Source: Centroberyx gerrardi
Taxonomy: Eukaryota; Chordata; Actinopteri; Beryciformes; Berycidae
NCBI RefSeq assembly: GCF_048128805.1
Contig: NC_136006.1
Location: 3,299,488-3,363,487, forward strand
Length of the DNA: 64,000 nucleotides
Reading direction: 5' to 3'
Shown here in pieces: positions 12,558 to 24,481 of the stretch. Both the position numbers and the translations under genes were made by a program. Position 1 is the first letter of the stretch; every line of letters begins with the position of its first letter. The notes beneath the pieces were generated by a model. The model did not search any database. It saw only the letters and a program-made list of their open reading frames with translations, and was not told where the DNA came from.

Positions 12558-12594
<37 letters not shown>

Positions 12595-12683
12595 TAATCA
12601 AAGCCAGAGACAGACGAACGCCTCGCACCCGGACATCACCAGCCTCCTCTCCTCGCCTCGCCTCGCCTCACCTCGCCTCTCAG
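12424..12683 (+). promoter_or_regulatory. Probable LCP1 promoter and non-coding exon 1
   Basis: A TATAAA box is at 12424-12429. An ETS/PU.1-like pair CACTTCCTTCCTC is at 12471-12483. A GC-rich segment then ends in CTCGCCTCTCAG before a consensus donor GTAACTG at 12684. The LCP1 start exon (from 19730) has a matching acceptor, TGGTTTCAG. ETS control would fit the leukocyte expression of L-plastin. Start site and splice are inferred. Confidence 0.5.
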
Positions 12684-12779
12684 GTAACTGATGATGAGGT
12701 CAGATGGCCTCTGGTCCGCCGCCGCCGCCGCTCCCTGAAGGCCTCGCCGCCTGAGGAGAGAAACCTGAGAGGGACTTTG

Positions 12780-12827
12780 ATTTTTACGAGTGTGTGTGTG
12801 TCTGAGTGTGTGTGTTTGAAAGAGGGA

Positions 12828-12869
<42 letters not shown>

Positions 12870-13051
12870 TTATTAGAGTATTCATTGCCACACTTACAAT
12901 CAAATCTAACCAGGATTACATCATTGGTTGACTGTTTTCTTGTCCCAAAATAAATACACTGTTTGGGAAAGAAAGAAAGAAAAAAATGTCTGAGGAGAGA
13001 AACCTGAGACAGACTTACATTTTTAATGTGTGTGTGTGTGTGTGTGTCTGA

Positions 13052-13084
<33 letters not shown>

Positions 13085-13085
13085 G
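12780..13085. repeat. (GT)n clusters around a duplicated segment
   Basis: (TG)n at 12787-12868 and 13028-13075. The segment 12885-12975 between them resembles 14765-14850: both have an ATCAAATC-AACCAGGAT-CAT core and CCCAAAATAAA. This is a direct repeat about 1.9 kb apart. Confidence 0.7.
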
Positions 13086-13197
13086 GAGAGAGAGGGAGTG
13101 ATTGCACAGCTCATTGACCTCAATACAGTTTGCACTTTGTTAAAGATTATGAAAAAGTAATCCGACCTTATGTCACTTAACTCCAGTATTTGCTGAA

Positions 13198-13266
13198 ACC
13201 CTGCGTTGCTCATATCTAATAATTAATTAGTTAATTATTTATTTAATTAATTAATTAATTCTTAAT
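13198..13266. repeat. (TTAA)n low-complexity tract
   Basis: TTAATTAATTA-type repeats in LCP1 intron 1, followed at 13349-13373 by a (GAA)n tract. Confidence 0.7.
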
Positions 13267-13553
13267 TGTGAAAGTTTGAGTGTCTTTATTTGAAACTTGT
13301 GTAACTGAACAGACAGAGCAGTCAGAACCAGATCAGGGCCTGCGGGGGAAGAAGAAGAAGAAGAAGAAGAAGTTAAACCACTGCAGTGAGCTCAAAAGGA
13401 AGTTTGTGGTTAGCTTCACTTCAACTGTGAAAAAGACCCAGCCAGAGTGAGAAGTAACTGAAACTCCACACAGCAGCAGCTCCTGCTCATGTTGTAGTTT
13501 TTACAGGAGGAAAGCATGAAGAGATATAGATACATACACTGCAACTGATAACG

Positions 13554-13554
<1 letters not shown>

Positions 13555-13596
<42 letters not shown>
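13555..13596. repeat. (TG)n microsatellite
   Basis: About 20 TG units in LCP1 intron 1. Confidence 0.9.
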
Positions 13597-13597
<1 letters not shown>

Positions 13598-13944
13598 CAT
13601 GCTGATGAGGCTCGGCACATGCAAATTCCCCCCACGCTGCCTGCAAGCAAGGCAGCAGCCATCTTGATAATCGGGGACAAAGCTGTTTTATTAGCTGCAG
13701 ATCACACAGTCAGGTCCAAATCACTGACACACACTGACTGATCCAGACTGTAAGCTTCCTGCATCATCCCAGTCAGGATCACAGGAATCACTTTATTTGC
13801 CAAGTGCAATGAAGATACAGGTATTAGTCTGGGTCAGATGGGTGCAGACTATCATAGAAATACAGAGAATATATGGTAAAGGCACAACAGCACCTCACCT
13901 ACAGTGCAGGATGATAGACAGTAGAATATAGATATAAATATTAA

Positions 13945-14634
13945 AGGAAAAATCCACCCTAACTGTTAAAAGTAGCTGTTGGTGATCTTCCTTGCATTTT
14001 AGTAGTGTTTTTTATTTTTGTGTTTTTCTTCTTGGTGGATAACTGGCCAATCATAGACGAGATATGACCAGATGTTTCCAGCAGCTACAGTGGAGTTTGA
14101 TATGAGAAAATGTTTCAGGATGTAAAACCTCAGCGGTAAACGTCAGGTTTTGGTGTCAGTCCCTCAGAATCAAAGAGCGAGGGCTTCTTTCTAGAGCCGC
14201 CATTTTGCACCAAGAGACGTTCAACAATCATACAGGGAGAAATCCATCGTAGAAGAGGAAAGAGACCAGTTTCTCCACCCACAGGAGCAGGAGAGAGACC
14301 AGAATGCAATGCAGGTTGGGTTCTGAGTAAGGGGCGTGGCCACGATCATAGACACGCCCCATTGTGTTTGTAAACTAGGTGGCTAGCTGGCTATATTTGT
14401 ATTTTTATTTTAATTGGAAGCAACAGATTCACACCTCTCCTCTAGAAGTTGTCAAAAAGCATTCTGGGAAACGTAGGAAATCATTAACTGCGGTAGAAGC
14501 AGACGAGGCAGGTTGAGGGAAAGTGGCTTCACCAAAAAACTAATTTATAACACCTCATCACAGAATAACTCCTGGAATGAGTTGAGCATCACAGATTGAT
14601 AACAGTGTAAAAATATCATGGGTGGATTTTTCCT
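13945..14634. mobile_element. TTAA-flanked MITE, 690 bp
   Basis: Inverted ends AGGAAAAATCCACCC and GGGTGGATTTTTCCT, each bordered by TTAA (13941-13944 and 14635-14638). No coding capacity. A TTAA duplication is typical of piggyBac and Kolobok superfamilies; which one is not settled. Confidence 0.8.
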
Positions 14635-15225
14635 TTAATATGTCACATCAAGACAAGAACGTTCACATGGTTCAGTTGCGGTGGATCAGTGAGTCCTCAG
14701 ATCAGTTATCTTCTAGATCTGTAAGTGACTGACAGGTTAAAGCCCTTCCTAATAAACCCCATCACTCATCACCGCACTTATAATCAAATCCAACCAGGAT
14801 CATATGATTAGCCAACTGTCTTCTCTTCCCAAAATAAACACACGGGAACAGAAAAAAAAAAAAAAGCGATTTGCATGGAGCTTGTTGTTTGTGACCCTGG
14901 CAGTTTATTTCCATATTCCCATTGATGATTTTAGTGATTGTGCTCACAGTTACTCCCTGTGGGTCTGTTTTTTACACAGTAGAGCAGATTATTGTCCCTC
15001 CCAGTTTAGATAAAGTCACTGGTGGAATCTATAAACTTCAGTTTGCTGATTGTATTTCTGATATAAGATCGACCTTTTTGTGGATGCTGTTATCTAAAGC
15101 ACCTGATACATCTTTAACATGGGTGGCTCCAGTGGGAGTCTAACCCCTAAACCTGTGTAGTGACAGATAAGATGAAACTTTATTGATCCCTGTGGGGAAA
15201 TGAGGTTGTTGCTATAGAAAACTAG

Positions 15226-15786
15226 CAGAGGTGGGGACTCGAGTCACATGACTTGGACTCAAGTCACAGTTTGAATAGCTTGAGTCTTGACTTGATGCAT
15301 GAAGAGAAGACTTGAGACTGGACTTGACTTGGGTTCTGGTGACTTGGGACTTGACTCTGACTTGTACTTTGATGACTTGAAAAGGTTTCTAAAGTCTTGA
15401 CTTGAGATCTTGTGTTTGTGTAAATGACTCAGATTGAAAGTGATGAGATTTGTTCCAGCAGACGACTGAATTTAAATTCTGTTTTCTGAATTTGTATGGA
15501 ATGATTGAATTTATTGAAGTTGAAACTGATTATAGAAATCAAACTCATGATGCTCTTACCAAGTTTTTATCCTATTAAAACCATATTGCATTGAAAAGTC
15601 CTAGATATTTAGTTTTCTTTAAGATATTAAATTGATACTGGACTCTTGAATTGTTCTGACTTGACTTGCTGTTCTACATTTAGACTTGAGACTTGACATT
15701 AATGACTTGGACTTGACTTGGTGTTCTACATTTAGACTTGGGACTTGACTTCAGACTCGAGTGAAGCTGACTTGGTCTCACCTCTG
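15226..15786 (+). mobile_element. hAT-type MITE, copy A (GACTTGA-rich), 561 bp
   Basis: Ends CAGAGGTG and CACCTCTG, flanked by a perfect 8-bp duplication AAAACTAG (15218-15225 and 15787-15794). The interior is rich in ACTTGACTTG words. A long inverted copy lies at 48579-49118. An 8-bp duplication with CAG ends is typical of hAT elements. Confidence 0.9.
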
Positions 15787-17377
15787 AAAACTAGAATATT
15801 GATACGCAAATAGAACATAAAATAGACCAAAAAAAACAAAACGGTAGAAACAATAAGAAAAGTAAAAGTACAAAAACAATACCAAATAGCCTACTGAAGA
15901 ATAAAGAGAAATGAGAAAAGGAAGTGAAGCTTGGTGCCAAGAAAAATAGAAGAATAGTGGAAAAGAGTGGAGGAGCTGCAGCGACTGGCGGCCATCTTGG
16001 AATAACTCCTCTCTGTACGCACCGAGCTGCACAGGACACGTCATGACAGCTGATAGATATACAGATGATAGCTGTACAGAGCCTCAGTCTTTATGGCATC
16101 AGACTGTGAATCAGCATTTGTTCACAGCTATGATCAGCTGATGAATGTTAAGACGTGTTAAACGACGTGAGTGTTAAAGATTGCAGTGATTAAACTGTTC
16201 TGAGGTCCATTTTAGGCAATGAGGCGAGTTTCATTTCTGCTTCTGACCTCACTGCTGCCTTCGTTTCTCACTCTGGCCATGTAGCCTTAGATTTACACTC
16301 TTTTGGGGTTGTGGGTGTCACTCAGCATGAAACCAAACTTTAATTTTATCCCTAAAATGTCCTTACCTTCTCCATTACATAAACATTAATTAACCATTAA
16401 AACTAACATAGCTTTAATAAAGTAAGGTTAGCATCATGGGTTTTTAAGGGATTTATTCATGGATTGATTCCTGGAGACACTAGTAATTAAGGGATTTTTC
16501 ATGCCTTTTGTGCAGGTTTACAGGTTATTAATGAGTTATTAATGGGAAGTTCCTGTCTCCCTGAATTTGACAATAAATTAGGGAAAGTAAGGAGTCAAGA
16601 TTAAGGGGAGTTTAAGGAGGTTTTGAAGGGATCTCCTCCATGAATAACTCCCTTAATTAATTTGAAGGGGATTTTGCATGAATTAAGGGATGAATGTAAT
16701 GAAAATATAAGGTTATTTGAAGGGATTACTGGTTCGTAGAGAATCCAGTTCAGATCAGGTTCCTCCACTGGTAAAGGATTATGGCCCAACAGCAGGAACT
16801 GGACTGGACGTTTTCACCTGAAAAGGTTAGCTAACGCTTCAGTTTAGCAGCTGAAACAGTTCAGTTAAGGTTAAAGTTCAGTGTAAAGCTTTGGCTCACA
16901 TAAGGGGTTTTGTTCATGGTTAAATAAGACAAACAAAAAACAAAACCTGCTGTCATGAGTTGGGAATTGAATCCAGGATATTGGAAACCACCGTGTTAAT
17001 TCAACGTCAAACTACTTCCTCATGTCTCCTCATGTATTTCTCTCACTTTTCATGCACTTGGCGTGTTATTTGCCTTTTAAAGTCATCGTGCTCAGTTCAC
17101 AACATTTCAGACTGCACTTGATGCAACATTTCCTCTTGTCTGATCTCAGCAGGCCGCTCTTACTCAAGAGGTGGAACAAGTTAAATTACTCATCTGTATA
17201 AAAACAACTTTCCAGCTCCAGCTGTAGAGGCCGAGCTGCCGGTCTGTTGTGGTTCAGAGTCGTCTCTCCGCCTCGCTCTCTGTTAACGCTCTCTGCCGCC
17301 ATTTCTACGCCTCTTCACACCTACCTCCGAGGATCACTTCAAACTATGCTGCACGCCAAAAAAGGATGTGCAAGGGT

Positions 17378-17418
<41 letters not shown>

Positions 17419-17529
17419 GAATCATCCCGCTGCAGTAAAGCGTCCTGTCCGTCATGTGAGCAGCACTTCTCAGAATTGCTTCACAGATTCAGATTCCTCA
17501 TTGCATCTGAAACCTTTTCCTTCCTTCCT

Positions 17530-18600
17530 CCTTTAACACACTTTAACATATTAACATATTAACACATTAACACTTTAACACTTTAACACTTTAACAATTT
17601 AACACATTAACACTTTAACGCATTAACACTTTAACATACTTTAACATACTTTAACATATTAACATATTAACACTTTAACTACTTTAACATATTAACATAT
17701 TAACATATTAATACATTAACACTTTAACACATGAACACATGAACACATTAACACTTTAACATACTTTAACACATGAACACATTAACACTTTAACATACTT
17801 TAACATACCTTAACATATTAACATATTAATACATTAACATTTTAACACTTTAACACATGAACACATTAACACTTTAACAATTTAACGCATTAACACATTA
17901 ACACTTTAACATACTTTAACATACTTTAACACATGAACACATTAACACTTTAACACTTTAACACATGAACACATTAACACTTTAACACTTTAACATACTT
18001 TAACATACTTTAACATACCTTAACATATTAACATATTAACACATTAACATTTTAACACTTTAACACATGAACACATTAACACTTTAACATACTTTAACAT
18101 ACTTTAACACATGAACACATTAACACTTTAACACATGAACACATGAACACTTTAACATACTTTAACATATTAACACATGGACACTTTAACATACTTTAGC
18201 ATATTAACACATGAACACTTTAACATACTTTAACATATTAACACATGAACACATTAACACTAACATACTTTAACATATTAACACATTAACACTTTAACAT
18301 ACTTTAACATATTAACACATGAACACATTAACACGTTAACATACTTTAACATATTAACACATGAACACATTAACACGTTAACATACTTTAACATATTAAC
18401 ATACTTTAACATATTAACACATGAACACATGAACACATTAATACTTTAACATATTAACACATGAACACATGAACACATTAACATATTAACACATTAACAC
18501 TTTAACACATGAACACTTTAACATATTAACACATTAACACATTAATACATTAACACTTTAACACATGAACACTTTAACACTTTAACACATTAACAGTAAT
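17530..18600. repeat. TTAACA satellite-like array, about 1.07 kb
   Basis: Built almost entirely from 8-10-bp words CACTTTAA, CACATTAA, CACATGAA, CATACTTTAA and CATATTAA in shuffled order, with higher-order blocks of about 30-60 bp. In LCP1 intron 1. Confidence 0.95.
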
Positions 18601-18915
18601 ATAATGTAAAGCACATAATGGACTACTGTGTAAATTCAGTTATCTCAAAACCTTAATTACAAAACTTAAAGACACTTAAAGATACTTAAAGTATTGATGA
18701 ATTTCAGATAATTGTGTTTTCACAGTATATTGACCTATATGTTGCTGTGGAATGAAACCTTTCAGCATATTATTAAAGTTTCAAGTTTATTTATATAGAA
18801 AAAACTAAACAAATTTGTACCAAGGTGCTTTACAGCAATTGGTTGTAAAAGACAAGAATAATGCAAGAAGAATTAAAAAAAACAACACATTAGAGCAGAA
18901 AAATGAATTAAGTAG

Positions 18916-18916
<1 letters not shown>

Positions 18917-18949
<33 letters not shown>

Positions 18950-18961
18950 ACATACACACAG
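18917..18961. repeat. (CA)n microsatellite
   Basis: CA repeat with interruptions in LCP1 intron 1. Confidence 0.85.
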
Positions 18962-19275
18962 TCATACATACATCCTCAAACACCTCAAAATAAAAGTGGA
19001 AGTGGGTTTTAAGATGATTCTTAAAATTATGGCATTACCCGTCAGTATTTAAAACAATGATGTCATTAAGTGAATTTGGTGACCTGGCTTTAAGTGATCC
19101 ATCAGTGCTATAGATTATTGTGCAGAATCAATAAGTGGTCAGATTACAGGACGAAAGACAAGCTGTAAGAGCAATAAATAAACAAAGAAACTCTTCTCTG
19201 ACAGGCAGGAAGTGACTGGCAGAGCTGCTGAGACTCAGAGTGGCGTCACACAGTGGGAGCAGAGAGCATTACAAC

Positions 19276-19694
19276 ACTGACAGATACCAGACAGTCAGTT
19301 AGTAAGACAGACAGTCAGTCAGTCAGTCAGTAAGACAGACAGACAGTCAGTCAGTAAGACAGACAGACAGTCAGTCAGTCAGTCAGTCAGTAAGACAGAC
19401 AGACAGTCAGTCAGTCAGTCAGACAGACAGTAAGACAGACAGTCAGTCAGTCAGACAGACAGACAGTCAGTCAGTCAGTCAGTCAGACAGACAGACAGTA
19501 AGACAGACAGACAGTCAGTCAGACAGACAGTCAGTCAGACAGACAGACAGTAAGACAGACAGTCAGTCAGTCAGACAGACAGACAGTAAGACAGACAGAC
19601 AGTCAGTCAGACAGACAGACAGTAAGACAGACAGACAGTCAGTCAGTCAGACAGACAGACAGACAGACAGACAGTAAGACAGACAGTCAGTCAT
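19276..19694. repeat. (CAGT)n/(CAGA)n tetranucleotide array
   Basis: About 400 bp of alternating CAGT and CAGA blocks with regular GTAAGACAGACAG punctuation. It ends about 35 bp before the LCP1 start exon (19730). Confidence 0.95.
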
Positions 19695-19755
19695 TCGGAG
19701 GCTGATGATGTTGTCTTGTGTGGTTTCAGGTCCCGCTGCTGATTCAGGCTCCAAC

Positions 19756-21598
19756 ATGGCCGCCGCCACACCCATCTCTCCGGAGGAGCTGGAGGAACTG
19801 AGAGAGGCTTTTGCCAAGATTGGTAAGAGAAGCTGACAGGAACACAGGAGTGACTCATCATGATCCGCCTCAGGCCCCCGCTACACCAGGCCTTCTCCTC
19901 AAACCAAACCAAACTGTTCGTTATTGAATAAAATCTAGATAAAAGGTGACAAAGAAAGAAATCCCCTGAATAATATAATGTAGAGACACTCAGGGTGAGG
20001 GAAATGTGCCTGCCTGGGTTATAAAGCAGAGTAACCAGTGGAAGAGTAGACTGTCCTGCTCAAGTAGAAGTTCTGTTACTTTGCTGATATTTTACTGAAG
20101 TAGAAGTACTGGTGTAAAAATCTCCTTCAGTAAAAGTAAAAGTGTCAGATGTCCTCAGAGTAAAAGTTCCTGAGTTCCTCTTTAGAACAGAGAACGTTGT
20201 TAGCTGTGATCTTTTCCATGTGATTCTAAAAGGAGAGAGGTCAGAGTTCAAACTAGATTCTTTTCACTGGAAACATTAGAAACAACAAAATAAAGTGCAG
20301 AAACAAAGTAAAGTCAGATTCCTCTTCTCACTGTGAATGGATCCACAGTTTGTCAGTTTACGTTGATCCGGTTTCTGTTGCTGGTGCAGAGACACACGAT
20401 CTCTTCTGACTTAAGTCAAAGTAAAATTACTGACTGTAGAATGACGCTGCTTCCCCCTCGTCTGACCTTTGACCCTCTCTCCCCTCCAGACGTGGACAAC
20501 AACGGCTTCATCAGTAAGGATGAGCTGAACGAGCTCTTCAGAGCCGCCAGCCTGCCGCTGCCGGGGTACAGGATCCGAGAAATCGTCCAGGAGCTGACCA
20601 AGACCAGCGACCAGCTCACCTTCGACGAGTTCACCAGCGTGAGTTCAGAGGTCAAACCAGACGAGACAGATCCACCAGGCAGAGCACAGAGAACAGACGA
20701 GGACACAGGAAGGGACTTGACTGCTGTATTTTCAAATACGACATCTTACTGTCAAACTAACAAATTCAGCCAACTCACAGACTGACGTTTTAATTCTACA
20801 AACATTTCTCAGACAGAGAACTAATCTGATTGGTTGAGTTAAACCTCAGTGGGCGGAGCCAAAGAACTGCAGTTTTTCACAGCGAAAGTTAGCTGGCTAA
20901 CTGGCAAACTTCAATGGCAAAGAAGAAACTCTGGTCAAAATATAAATAAAAATATAAATGGCAATGACTTCTTTCTTCAGTCACTCATGATGTTGGAAAG
21001 TCAACAGGCTAGCTAACTAGTTTATTTAGCTAAAGGCTAATGGCTAGCTTGAACTTGGAAGTTAAGCAAGCTAACTAATTAGCTAAACTAGCTAAAGGCT
21101 AATATGGCTCGTTGGAACTTGGAAAGTCAGCTAGCTAACTAGCTAACCTAGATAACGTATGGATAGTTAGTAGCAGAACTAGGCTTCCTCCTCTCTTCTT
21201 GTATCCAGAAAAACTGTGGCTCTTTGGCTCCGCCCACTGAGGTTTAACTCAACCAATCAGATTATTTCTGCCTCTGAGAAACATTTGTAGAACTAAAACT
21301 CTAATCTGCCTCACACTTTGCAGAAAGAATGAAAAACAAAAAGAAGGTGGAGGGTGGTTTAACAAAGTATGAACTATGAAACTATGAAATAAGAATCCCC
21401 TCTAATGCACATAAAATCTAGCAAACATGTAGATGCTCAGACACACAGATTAACACTCATGTTCCTGTGGTCAGATCGTCCACGGGCTGAAGAGCACCGA
21501 GGTGGCCAAGACCTTCAGGAAAGCCATCAACAAGAAGGAGGGGATCTGCGCTGTGGCGGGAACCTCCGAGCAGTCCGGCACCCAGCACTCCTACTCAG

Positions 21599-21648
<50 letters not shown>

Positions 21649-24043
21649 CACTTCTCACTTCTCTCTGCCAAATCAAGCATCCATACTTCTCCATACTAAA
21701 TGGGTCACCAAACCCAAACATCAATAGAGAACATACATCCACATTAACATAGTTATCATCCGCATGACAATAGATGTATTTTCAAATCTAACTATATAAC
21801 TATTCCCTCATTCCACTGCCTTCCTTCAACAGCTCATTAGAATACATACTTCATGATTACTGCACCTGCTTTTGAATTTTGCTTCTTCTGGCCCTGCGAC
21901 TATACATACTGTAGATTTATGTTGTTATTGTGTATATTGTGATGTTTTAAACTCATTAAGACTCATGTTGTTTGTTTATTGTGGTTATATTTTTACTATT
22001 TGTACAGACTGAATACACTGTGTGAATATAGCCTACTGTTATTGCCTCTTCTCTATTGACTTACCTGGTTAATAAAGGTTAAATAAATAAAATAAATAAA
22101 ATACTACCGATGTAAAGCGACAAAAAAATCCCTGTTTGTTTTATATTTGAGAGATGTAAGATGTTACGAAAATACGTTTTATTCATTAAAGCAAAGTGTA
22201 TCTGCAGCCTCTAGGTTTCTTCTGCCTGGAAAGACAAAAATATAAAATCATCATTTGGTGTTAAAGTTCACCATTCTTCACATTCATGCCTCTATCAGGG
22301 CATCACTTGGTGCTTATATGTGTATATTTGTGATGGTGTAATATTGTATTTCTCTCGCTCGTCCAGAGGAGGAGAAGGTGGCGTTTGTGAACTGGGTGAA
22401 CAAAGCCCTGGAGAAGGACGGAGACTGTAAACACGTTCTGCCCATGAATCCCAACAACAACGACCTGTTCACCGCTGTGGGAGACGGGATCGTCCTCTGG
22501 TACGCCCCAAATATAATCATCTTATTTAAGTCGAGTCAGGTCTCGAGTCTTCTCTCCATGCATCAAGTCAAGTCTCAAGCTATATTAAAACTGTGCAGGT
22601 CATGTGACTCGAGTCTCTTCCTCTGGACTGTGCACTTTAGTTTGATAAAAAGTGAATGATGAGGCCTGGTGTCACCGTGTGTGTTCTCTCTGCTGTGTGA
22701 CAGTAAGATGATCAACCTGTCTGTGCCCGACACCATCGATGAGAGGACCATCAACAAGAAGAAGCTCACTCCGTTCACCATCCAGGTCAGACAGTCAAGT
22801 CAGGAGCATCATACTCCTACTAAAGATGTGTCAGAAATTTGTCTGGTTGCTAGTGTAAATTTTTCACCCTGTGTATTAATAATATTCATGTAATATTACC
22901 ATTACACTGTAGTATTGATGATACAACAGATATTTTCAGCTGATAATATCTGTCAAATCTCTGTATCTATAGCAGTAAAAAAGTAAAAAACCTGGGATTT
23001 ATATGACATTTATGAATTATAGATCATTTGTAAATTATCAACTGATGCTATAAATATACAGAATATATTATCCACACAAGCAATAATTACACTGCGAAAA
23101 TGTTGATATTTCACATTAATACTTTCATAATGATTCCACTATATCTAATGATTTTATATTTTTAGTTATATTTCTACAAACTGATAAGAATGTATGAACA
23201 TAACATATAACATATATCACATATTTCATATTTAGTAATCCATATTTAAATAATAAATTATCTTATTGCTTTTATTTCTGATTTTATGTTTTATTTAATG
23301 TTTATTTTCACCTCTCTGCTCTAACAGGAGAATCTGAACCTGGCTCTGAACTCGGCGTCGGCCATCGGCTGCCATGTGGTGAACATCGGAGCTGAGGACC
23401 TGAAGGAGGGCAGGCAGCACCTGGTGCTCGGCCTGCTGTGGCAGGTCATCAAGATCGGCCTGTTCGCCGACATCGAGCTCAGCAGGAACGAAGGTGTGTG
23501 TGTGTGTATGTGTGTACATCTGCACCTCCCACAGATCACCTGTCAATCAAATAGTGTGGGCGGAGCTTGGATTCTCTGTTGCTGCAGTTTGAGTTTCTCT
23601 TTTCTCTGTCTGTTCAGTCATGGCGGCTATCACTGCTCATGCTAACTACCCAGTTCTTCTTCTTCTGTTGATTCCAAACAAACCGGAAACGTAAAACGCA
23701 TCACTTCCTGTGCGGCAGAGGATTTTTCCCAGGAAAGAGCAACCAGACACCGGCTGTTTAGAACAGACAGTGGAGAAGATTTATGAACTGGAGATAGATT
23801 GGATAACTGATGAGTTAGACAGAATAGAGAGCAGCAGAATAGTCATTTATTTATATGAAATGTTGCAGATTACTACTTTAAATCTCCATTAAAACACTCA
23901 AAAAGGAGTTACTGCAGTATTCCGTTGTATGGGAGACTTGTGCGTGCAACAATACCACTATTTTTCTTTTTTTAAGATACATTTTTGGGCTTTTTTCCTT
24001 TATTATGATAGTTTTACAGTAGAGATAGACAGGAAAGATTAGT

Positions 24044-24074
<31 letters not shown>

Positions 24075-24203
24075 AAGAGAGGGATGACATGCGACAAAGG
24101 TCCTGGGTCAGATTCAAACCCATGACATCACAGTTACATGGTACGCGCCTTAGACCGCTGATCCCCCAGTAATATCGTTATTGATTGTATGTGTGTTTGT
24201 GTG

Positions 24204-24278
<75 letters not shown>

Positions 24279-24436
24279 GCAGCTCTGATCGCTCTGCTGC
24301 GGGACGGAGAGAGTCTGGAGGATCTGATGAAGCTTTCCCCCGAGGAGCTGCTGCTGCGCTGGGCCAACTTCCACCTGGCGGAGGCCGGCAGCCCCCGCAT
24401 CAACAACTTCAGCTCCGACATCAAGGTCACACACAC

Positions 24437-24481
<45 letters not shown>

